Shown: piece after piece, positions 7,936 through 13,935 of the stretch
Layout: every line of letters starts with the position of its first letter
How positions within the stretch are numbered: the stretch's first letter is position 1
NCBI GenBank assembly: GCA_016234805.1
Contig: JACRNU010000072.1
Span: 1 to 32,435, forward strand
Origin: Elusimicrobiota bacterium
GTDB taxonomy: Bacteria > Elusimicrobiota > Elusimicrobia > UBA1565 > UBA9628
DNA length: 32,435 nucleotides
Reading direction: 5' to 3'
Notes under the pieces: generated by a model
Database searches by the model: none
What the model was told of the DNA's origin: nothing
Seen by the model: the letters and a program-made list of their open reading frames with translations, nothing else
Made by a program: the position numbers and the translations under genes

Positions 7936-8301
7936 ATGGAAACACTGAGGATACGGATCAAGAGCCGCGAGCAGGCGGACGCCGATTTCGTTCATTCCTT
8001 CAAGGCGGCGCAGGCTGGGAAGAGAGCGACAGCGAAGAAGGGCGTCTGCTTCACGAGCCTCGAAGCCGTCCGGGCGCTGCTCACCGAAAAGCGCCTGGCG
8101 TTGCTCCATCTCATCCGGAAGCGCTGTCCAAAGTCCATCAACGAGCTGGCCAAGATCGCCGGAAGGGATTTTAAGAACGTCCACGCCGACGTCATGCTGC
8201 TCAAACAGTACGGCCTCGTTCGGATGAGCGCGGCTAAGAGGATGGCGCGGCAAAGAATCCTGGTCCCTTATCAGGCCATCAACATCCACGCGGCGGTTTG
8301 A
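7936..8301 (+). CDS. HVO_A0114-family DNA-binding protein (antitoxin-like, winged helix)
   Basis: A 121-residue protein that starts METLRIRIKSREQADADF and contains SLEAVRALLTEKRLALLHLIR, then SINELAKIAGRDFKNVHADV and LLKQYGLV, the winged helix-turn-helix pattern of the HVO_A0114 family. These proteins are usually the DNA-binding antitoxin partner of a DUF6516/TumE toxin and repress their own operon. The ATG at 7936 is preferred over 7873 because GGAGG lies at 7924-7928 at good spacing and family similarity starts there. No complete toxin gene is present on either side, so it looks like an orphan. Its 3' end overlaps the convergent nitrogenase-like gene by 23 bp. The GC content looks lower than that of the neighbours, consistent with acquisition by transfer. 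Confidence 0.8.
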   Translation: METLRIRIKSREQADADFVHSFKAAQAGKRATAKKGVCFTSLEAVRALLTEKRLALLHLIRKRCPKSINELAKIAGRDFKNVHADVMLLKQYGLVRMSAAKRMARQRILVPYQAINIHAAV

Positions 8302-9619
8302 CGCCCCGACGGTTATCGAAGCCGCGGGCGGCCGCATTGGCCAGGCGAGAGAGGAACCCCAGGGCCCCGCGGAACCCGAGGAAGGGCTCGTCCTTGAGGA
8401 AGTGGGTGTAATCCGAGGGGTAGCCGAACTCGAGCCAGGGGATATCGGGCCGGATGAACTCCACGGTCATGGTGGAGCCCACGAGCAGGTCCGCATCCTT
8501 CCTTGAAAGCCTGAACCAGACCTTCTCCACCTCATGCTGAAGGGGAGCGAAGGCCGTGTTGGGCCTGGCGGTCAGCGCGGCTTGGGCTGATTCCGTAAGG
8601 TGGCGGGGCATGCCGGTGAGGATCATGCCGAACATTCGGCCGCCCTGCTCCTCGATCATCTCGGCAAGGCCCAGGCTGAAGTGCGGGTCGCCGGCAAAGG
8701 CGAACCTGCGGCCTTTGAAGCCTTCCTTGCCGAGCCAGGCCAGGCGCGGAGAAAGGCTGGAAAGCTCGCTTTCGATGAAGGCCGCGGCCTGGTCCTGCTT
8801 TCCGCATCCCTTCCCGACCTGCTCGATGAATCTCTTCGATGCTGAAAGTCCGAAGGGAGCTTCGGCTTCGATCAGCCCGGCCTTGAGCCTCTCGGCCAGG
8901 GTCTTGCCTGCCCTGCGGCCATGGGGAAGGGAGATGACGGTCTCAGCATGCCGGGCCTCGCGCAGGCTGGCGTAGGACCCGCCTGAGAGCCAGATCGAGA
9001 CCGGGTCGAGCCCGAGGCCGGCCAGCATCCTCGTGAGCTCGCGGACATTGCCCTTGTGGTCTCCCTCGTTGCGGCCCATGAAGTGTCCGACCAAGGCGAC
9101 CTTGCCGGGCTTGGGCTTGGAGCCGGAGAGGTCCATGCCAAGGGCCAGGGCCTGAAGGACGGCTGCGTACCCGTCAAGCCAGTCCCCGGAGAGCCCGGTC
9201 TGGGGGGGGATGAGGAAGGCGGGCTTGGAGGAGCCTGGAAACACCTCCCGCAGGATGCGGTCATAGTCCGTGCCCACGATGGTGCACATGGGGATGGAGC
9301 CCATGAAGATCGCGGCGCAGCGCGGCCGGGCCGCGATCCTTTCGAGGCCGGAGACGATCTGGTCCTCGATGTTGCCCGCGACCTTGAACACATCCACCCC
9401 GGTGTAGTGCACGCGGTGCTCGCCCTTGCAGGACAGGAGCGTGGAGAACAGGTCGTGCCTGCCGTGGATCTGCTCGGCCTTGGCCCTGATGCAGTCAGGG
9501 CCGTCGCCGAGGAAATAGGCGTCCGAGACGGCGTTCAAGGCCAGGAACGCGCCGTGCAGGTACGGCGGGTCGATGCGGATGCCGAGCCGGTCGCGGGCCG
9601 CGGAGGAGCGCTCAGTCAT
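8279..9619 (-). CDS. Nitrogenase component 1-like subunit B (NifK/NifE/BchB superfamily)
   Basis: A 446-residue member of the nitrogenase component 1 superfamily. Three cysteines occupy the places of P-cluster-type ligands: C43 (in GPDCIRAK), C64 (in LLSCKGEHRVHYTG) and C112 (in IPMCTIVGTDYDRIL, matching the usual CxxGLIGDD segment). The rest shows the Rossmann-like repeats of the family (VALVGHFMGRNEGDHKGN; FAFAGDPHFSLGLAEMIEE). It is shorter than true NifK and lacks recognisable FeMo-cofactor ligands. The ATG at 9619 has AGGA 7 nt upstream and overlaps the end of subunit A; a TTG at 9634 is a weaker alternative. It is the last gene of a three-gene operon with the NifH-like ATPase. By analogy with BchNB, CfbCD and other nitrogenase-like reductases it probably reduces a non-N2 substrate. 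Confidence 0.78.
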   Translation of the reverse strand: MTERSSAARDRLGIRIDPPYLHGAFLALNAVSDAYFLGDGPDCIRAKAEQIHGRHDLFSTLLSCKGEHRVHYTGVDVFKVAGNIEDQIVSGLERIAARPRCAAIFMGSIPMCTIVGTDYDRILREVFPGSSKPAFLIPPQTGLSGDWLDGYAAVLQALALGMDLSGSKPKPGKVALVGHFMGRNEGDHKGNVRELTRMLAGLGLDPVSIWLSGGSYASLREARHAETVISLPHGRRAGKTLAERLKAGLIEAEAPFGLSASKRFIEQVGKGCGKQDQAAAFIESELSSLSPRLAWLGKEGFKGRRFAFAGDPHFSLGLAEMIEEQGGRMFGMILTGMPRHLTESAQAALTARPNTAFAPLQHEVEKVWFRLSRKDADLLVGSTMTVEFIRPDIPWLEFGYPSDYTHFLKDEPFLGFRGALGFLSRLANAAARGFDNRRGVKPPRGC

Positions 9620-11426
9620 CGTTGCGTCCTTCAAGCCCGGCGAGGTGGCTCCCGTAGCGGGCGTAGAACGGCATGCGGCAGGCGCCGAGCAGCCGTTGGA
9701 AGGAGCGCACCGCGCCGTCCAGGCCCATCTCGAAGTCCTTGCTCGCGAACCTGGCCTTGCCCGCGCAGGTGAGGCGCCAATCGAAGAAGATATCGGAGTA
9801 CACGGCCTGGAAAAGTCCCGTTCTCAGGGCATCGTCGAGTTCAGCAGGGGTCCGGAACACGGTCAGGGTGATGTCCCGGCCCTCCGGGATATCCACTCCC
9901 TCGGCGTGCGGGTCATGGTAGATGATGTCCACGCCGAATCCCATCTCCTGGATCATCTTCATGAGCGGCGGCCCTTGGCCGTGGCGCAGTCCCCAAAGCC
10001 GCGGCAGTGTGGTGTCCGCCGTCACGAAGGCCAGGCGCAGCCCCTTGGCCTGCAGACGCATCGCGTCCCAGAGCGGCCCGACTTCGGCGATCTTCCTGCC
10101 CCACGCTGCTTCAAAGGCTTTTTCTTTCCCCGCGGCCTTGGCGATGGAGCTGAGGCACTCCTGCGTGCCCTCGATGCCGTAGGGCGCCTTCACCGTGAGC
10201 ACGGGCCTGGGGCTCTTGGCCAGGATCTCATGGAGCTTGGCCTGATAGGAGGTCGCCTCGCAGAAGATCTGGAGCCGCGCCTTGGGAAGGCTCGCCACGG
10301 CCGGGAACTCCACGTCCGGGAAGAGCCTGAGGTTGATCTTGAGCCCGAGCTCCTTGAGGAACGGCACGAGCTGGGCTTCGCGGTAGTCCGTGGGGAAGTG
10401 GAACAGGTTGACGCTGTCCGGGTCGCATGGGGCGTCGAAGAAGCCGAGCTTGCCCATCAACGAGCGGAAATAGTCCCCGAAGTTGTCGAGCAGGTCTCGG
10501 TCGCGGTGGCTCCAGCGGATGGTGGTGCGGCCGCTGGCGTCTTCCATGCGGCGGCCGACCTCGGCGAAGTCCTCGCCCATGACGATGGTGGTGCAGAAGT
10601 GGTTGAACACCACGAACTCGGCGTCCGAGCTCCTGGCCCGGGCCGCCACGGAGTCCACGAGCGCGTCCGCCTTCTCCCTGGGGCCGAGGACCATGTCCTT
10701 CTCATCGAGCTCCATGATGACGCCCTTGCGGAAGACCGCGGCTCCGAAGCTGTCCGAGGGCACACGCATGGGATACGCGAAGAAGGACCACTTGCGCGGA
10801 TCGTTGCCCGCCCAGGAATAGAGGCACTCCCGGTCGGAGTAGCGGGCGTAGATGGTCTTCTTCATGCTCAGCTCGGGGTAGCCCAGCAGGACCTCGAAGT
10901 CCTGGTCCCCGAAGAAGTTGCGCCACCCGGCTTCGAGCAGGTTGATGGGACCGGCCGCCATGGGCACCATGAGCCTGGACTCGGCCGGCCCCGAAGGCTC
11001 GAGCTCGGCGAAGGTCTCCGGGTCATCGTGGAGGACGGCCAGGATGTCCGCGAGGCTCCGGTCCTTGAGCCGCGCCGCCATGGTTTCGAGGAAGCGCTTG
11101 AGGGCCGGGCTGGCCGCGCTGTCCAGGGAGAGCCCGAGCTTCCTGGCGAAGACGATCGCTTCGGCCGAGTCCAGGGGCACGAGGTAGAAGACGATGCGGC
11201 TGGCCGCCTTGGCCAGGCCTCCCATGGCCAGGCCCCCTCCGGGAGCGGAGGACGTCCGCCCTCCGGGGATCTGGCGCCCTTGCGCCAGGCCCAGGCGGAT
11301 GTTGTCGCGCCCCAGACAGCACAGGGCTTCGAGCTTCCAGCCGCTCCCGGCGGAATCGAGTCCGAGCAGGCCGGACACGGCCTTGAGCGCTTTGCGGCCC
11401 GCGATGAGATGCGTTTTGCGCTCCAT
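9612..11426 (-). CDS. Nitrogenase component 1-like subunit A (NifD-like, divergent)
   Basis: A 604-residue divergent component 1-like protein. Candidate cluster ligands are C36/C37 (LEALCCLGRDN), C200 (YSDREC) and C277 (VFNHFCTTIVMGEDFAEV, resembling the TCxxxIGDD segment of NifD/NifE). Later parts contain FHFPTDYREAQLVPFLKELGL and LAFVTADTTLPRLWGL, like the second and third Rossmann domains. It is longer than NifD, with an insertion between C37 and C200. The start ATG (11426) overlaps the stop of the NifH-like gene (TGATG), showing tight coupling. The open frame continues upstream to 12275, but that part only runs antiphase through the NifH-like gene. It should pair with subunit B and receive electrons from the NifH-like protein. 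The catalytic reaction is unknown. Confidence 0.75.
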   Translation of the reverse strand: MERKTHLIAGRKALKAVSGLLGLDSAGSGWKLEALCCLGRDNIRLGLAQGRQIPGGRTSSAPGGGLAMGGLAKAASRIVFYLVPLDSAEAIVFARKLGLSLDSAASPALKRFLETMAARLKDRSLADILAVLHDDPETFAELEPSGPAESRLMVPMAAGPINLLEAGWRNFFGDQDFEVLLGYPELSMKKTIYARYSDRECLYSWAGNDPRKWSFFAYPMRVPSDSFGAAVFRKGVIMELDEKDMVLGPREKADALVDSVAARARSSDAEFVVFNHFCTTIVMGEDFAEVGRRMEDASGRTTIRWSHRDRDLLDNFGDYFRSLMGKLGFFDAPCDPDSVNLFHFPTDYREAQLVPFLKELGLKINLRLFPDVEFPAVASLPKARLQIFCEATSYQAKLHEILAKSPRPVLTVKAPYGIEGTQECLSSIAKAAGKEKAFEAAWGRKIAEVGPLWDAMRLQAKGLRLAFVTADTTLPRLWGLRHGQGPPLMKMIQEMGFGVDIIYHDPHAEGVDIPEGRDITLTVFRTPAELDDALRTGLFQAVYSDIFFDWRLTCAGKARFASKDFEMGLDGAVRSFQRLLGACRMPFYARYGSHLAGLEGRNDD

Positions 11427-12337
11427 CACCAGCCTTTCCTGAAGGCGTCGTCGTCCATGGGCGTGGGAAGCGGGCAGTCCTTCCTGCGGCTGGCCAGGAG
11501 GGCCTCGGCCAGGGAAACGATGCTCCGGCTGAAGGCCGAGTCCGGAGCGAGCTCCACGGCCGTGGCTTTCCTGGAATACTCCGCCTCGCGCACCGCCGGG
11601 TCGCGGGGAAGGAAGCCGAGGATCCTGGTGTCGAGGGCTTTGGCGAAGCGCTCGATGGCCTTGCGGTCCGAGCCCGGGTCCCGGAGGTTGACCACGAGCC
11701 CGGCCAGGCACGCGCCGCTCTTGGCATAGGCGCGGATGGACTTGGCGAGGTTGTTGGCCGCGTAGAGGGACATGAGCTCTTCCGAGACCAGGACCACGGC
11801 CTTTTCCGCGAAGCCCCGGCGCAGGGGCGCCGCGAATCCCCCGCACACGATGTCTCCGAGCACGTCGAAGACGGCCATGTCGTAGCGGCCGGATCCCAGG
11901 ACCCCGAAAGCCTCGAAAGCCTCGAGCATGAGGGCCACGCCCCGTCCCGCGCACCCGAAGCCCGGCTCGGGCCCGCCCGCTTCCACGCAGTCGATGCCGT
12001 GCCTGCCCCTGGTCACCATGTCCTCGGGCTTGATGGGCGGAAGGTCCCTGATGCCGGTCACGCGGCCGTGCTTCTCGAGGAAGGTAGGCACGCGGCCGCC
12101 GGTCACGAGCCCGGCCGCCGAATCGTGCTTGGGGTCGCATCCGACGTGGAGCACGCGCATCCCTTTCTTCGCGTAGACCACGCTCAGGTTCGTGGCAACC
12201 GTGGACTTGCCGATGCCGCCCTTGCCGTAGATGACGATCGATGCCGCCCTTGCCGTAGATGACGATTTTTTCCATATATTGCTCCCGGCAGCGAAGCTCC
12301 AGGAACGATTATTGTAACAAACTGTGACCAAAGTCAT
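11426..12337 (-). CDS. NifH-like ATPase (nitrogenase iron protein family), start disrupted by a duplication
   Basis: All hallmarks of the NifH/BchL/CfbC family are present: P-loop GKGGIGKST, the cysteine loop PEPGFGCAGRGV (C97 equivalent with its neighbouring Arg), and DVLGDIVCGGFA (C132 equivalent), the two cysteines that bridge one [4Fe-4S] cluster in the homodimer. It is an ATP-dependent electron donor to the two downstream subunits. The natural start is almost certainly ATG 12275 with GGGAG upstream, reading MEKIVIYGKGGI. A perfect 28-bp tandem duplication at 12211-12266 moves that start out of frame. As it stands, the P-loop frame is open only from ATG 12337, giving an odd 30-residue N-terminal extension with no ribosome-binding site. 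Removing one repeat copy would restore a 273-residue protein, normal for NifH. Confidence 0.85.
   Translation of the reverse strand: MTLVTVCYNNRSWSFAAGSNIWKKSSSTARAASIVIYGKGGIGKSTVATNLSVVYAKKGMRVLHVGCDPKHDSAAGLVTGGRVPTFLEKHGRVTGIRDLPPIKPEDMVTRGRHGIDCVEAGGPEPGFGCAGRGVALMLEAFEAFGVLGSGRYDMAVFDVLGDIVCGGFAAPLRRGFAEKAVVLVSEELMSLYAANNLAKSIRAYAKSGACLAGLVVNLRDPGSDRKAIERFAKALDTRILGFLPRDPAVREAEYSRKATAVELAPDSAFSRSIVSLAEALLASRRKDCPLPTPMDDDAFRKGW
12211..12266. repeat. Perfect 28-bp tandem duplication within the NifH-like P-loop codons
   Basis: Positions 12211-12238 and 12239-12266 are identical, each starting CGATGCCGCC and ending ATGACGAT. The unit covers the codons for IVIYGKGGI. Because 28 is not a multiple of 3, the ATG at 12275 is frameshifted relative to the rest of the gene. 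Confidence 0.97.
12324..12337. promoter_or_regulatory. FNR/CRP-type palindrome (site A) between the nitrogenase-like operon and the Slam-like gene
   Basis: GTGACCAAAGTCAT, with inverted TGAC/GTCA arms separated by 4 bp. It also fits the CRP pattern TGTGA-N6-TCATA. On the plus strand a TAAAAT -10 box lies at 12362-12367 with no -35 box, placing the palindrome about 42-44 bp before the likely start, close to the class II activator position (-41.5). On the minus strand TACAAT at 12316-12311 is a candidate -10 for the nitrogenase-like operon, and there the same site would sit between -10 and -35, more suited to repression. It shares the RTGACNNNNRTCAT pattern with sites at 22755, 23594 and 27358. 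Confidence 0.6.
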
Positions 12338-12375
12338 ATCATGGTTCCCCGTCGGAAATGCTAAAATATGGCGCT

Positions 12376-12723
12376 ATGAAATTCATGAGCTTCTTTTTCA
12401 TCGTCCCATTTGTCGTTTCCCTGGCGGCTGCCCAGCAGGACCCCGGCCGCGAGATCCAGGACATCGGGCGCCAGACCGCGGAGCCCGAGCAGCGCAAGCA
12501 GGTGGTCTCCGAGGTCGACCAAGCCTCTGAAGAGACCCGCAAGCGTCAGCTGGGACAAGCCGGGTCTGAGGTCACCTACGAGCAGGTCATGGCTGACCCG
12601 GACAACATCGAGCTCAACTACCGCTACGCCCTGTCCCGGGTGGGCCGCGGAGACCTGCGCGCCGCTGCCTCGACCCTGGAGCGCATCCTCCTGGTCAAGT
12701 CCGACCGCGGCGGGCGCACCTGA
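12376..12723 (+). pseudogene. Slam-like TPR/outer-membrane protein, N-terminal part up to a deletion
   Basis: Begins with a signal peptide (MKFMSFFFIVPFVVSLAAAQQ) and a periplasmic helical stretch with one recognisable TPR (NIELNYRYALSRVGRGDLRAAASTLERILLV, residues about 76-106). This is the start of a protein with TPRs followed by a DUF560/Slam-type barrel. The sequence then breaks after LVKSD near 12705 and runs to a TGA at 12723. The barrel continues in another frame. Intact relatives have roughly 50 more residues of TPR here, so an internal deletion that also shifts the frame is likely. The ATG at 12376 is only 8 bp after the TAAAAT box and has no Shine-Dalgarno. Confidence 0.6.
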
Positions 12724-12725
12724 GC

Positions 12726-13625
12726 GTGCTCTTGGGCTCGGGCATGGACTACGACGAGAACAGGAACGCGGCCCCGGCCACGGGCAGGCGGCTGTTCCTG
12801 GACACGCCCATCACGCTCTTCACCGGCACCCGGCAGAACGACGTCTCAGCGGTCATGATGGCCAACATCGACGCGGACTACGACCTCGGGTTCCAGGCAG
12901 GGCACAAGGTCTTCGCGGGCTTGAGCTACTACCGCAGCGAGCAGACGGACATGAGCAACCTCAACCTCCAGGTCTATGGAGCGGACATGGGAGTCAAGCT
13001 CAAGGGCGGCTGGGGGGAGTTCACCCCTTCCTTCGGGGTCACGCATCTCCTCTTGGCGCAGACCACCTACATGCGCGGCCATGAGGTGAAGGGGCGTTTC
13101 GAGCGCAAGCTTTCCAAGGCGCTCGGCGCCTATTTCGACCTGGGCTACAGCCGCTCTGAGTTCAACCGCACCCAGATCGTGCCCGCGGGTCCCCAGCGCA
13201 CGGGCGACAAGTTCAACGTGGGCGCGGGCCTGACCATGGGCCTCTCCCCGACCCGCAAGCTGACCCTGAGCTACGACCACGGCCGCACCGGTTCGCTCGA
13301 GCCCTACAACAGCTTCGACCGGGAGGCCATGACCCTGGGCCATACCTGGCTCTTGGGCAAGGGCATGTTCCTGCTCACGTCCGGCACCTGGAGCTTCGAC
13401 TTCTACGACGATGCCGAGAGGGTCATCAGCCGGAACGTCCGCAGGGACGAGACGATCCGGGCTAGGGCCACTTACGGCCTGCCCATGAGCCTGTTCTGGA
13501 AGCCCTTGAAGGGCTTCACCTGGACCGCCAGCTACGAATACTTCAGGTCGTTGTCCAATCTCGAAAGCTACTCCTACACCAACAACAAGATCTCGACCAT
13601 GATGACTTACAAGTGGGACCTCTGA
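12726..13625 (+). pseudogene. Slam-like (DUF560) outer-membrane beta-barrel part
   Basis: This frame is the C-terminal barrel of the protein begun at 12376. It opens with RAHLSVLLGSGMDYDENRNAAP (the RAHLS codons lie just before the GTG at 12726), a typical start of the DUF560/surface lipoprotein assembly modifier barrel. It shows alternating strands such as YDLGFQAGHKVFAGLSYYRSE and ends in aromatic KWDL, as outer-membrane barrels do. Slam proteins help move TbpB-like surface lipoproteins across the outer membrane. Here the next gene, 4 bp downstream, encodes a FecR protein with many beta-rich modules that could be the client. Without the first part it lacks a signal peptide and would not reach the envelope. 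Confidence 0.65.
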
Positions 13626-13629
13626 GGCT

Positions 13630-13935
13630 ATGAACATGAAGAATCTCCGCGCCGCACCGAAGAAGATATCCGCCGCGTGCCTGGCTCTGCTCCTGGCCGC
13701 CCCTGCCGGGGCCGTGGGCCCGGCCCTGACCCAGATCGGCGTGGCCGGCGCGGTGCGCGGCAAGGTCATGGCGTTCCCGCCCCTGGCGGCCCCGGCCAAG
13801 ACCGTGGTCGGCCGCGAGGTCGCAAGCGGCAAGCCCCTCTTCCTTGATGAGAAGGTCACGACCGACGCCAAGGGCCACATGCAGATCAGGTCAAGTTCCC
13901 GACCGGGACCATGGGCATCCGCGGCACCATCGTAG
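13630..13935 (+). pseudogene. Giant FecR-domain repeat protein, fragment 1 (signal peptide and start of FecR domain)
   Basis: ATG 13630 follows the Slam-like stop by 4 bp (ATG 13636 has a better-placed GAGG). The product starts with a signal peptide (MNMKNLRAAPKKISAACLALLLAAPAGAV) and a FecR-type opening: IGVAGAVRGKVMA, then VVGREVASGKPLFLDEKVTTDAKGHMQI. Homology stops at about 13887. The middle of the FecR domain (the FLD-SSLSVGPNSDLVIDEF-type part, some 55 residues in relatives) is absent, and the domain end VKFPTGTMGIRGTIVAG continues in another frame from 13890. Again, an internal deletion with frameshift is the simplest reading. Confidence 0.65.

Noticed and set aside
7873-7936. ATG 7873 as the true start of the HVO_A0114-type gene.
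   Set aside because: Family similarity begins at METLRIR and a GGAGG sits just before ATG 7936; the extra 21 residues look unrelated to the family.
9612-12275. An 887-codon open frame on the minus strand that begins MEKIVIYGKGGI and runs into component 1-like subunit A.
   Set aside because: It is not a fusion. After the duplicated 28 bp it reads the NifH-like gene out of frame (arginine-rich nonsense) and becomes meaningful only from ATG 11426.
8279-12337. A true nitrogen-fixing nifHDK operon.
   Set aside because: Subunits are too divergent, lack visible cofactor ligands, and no cofactor assembly genes are present.
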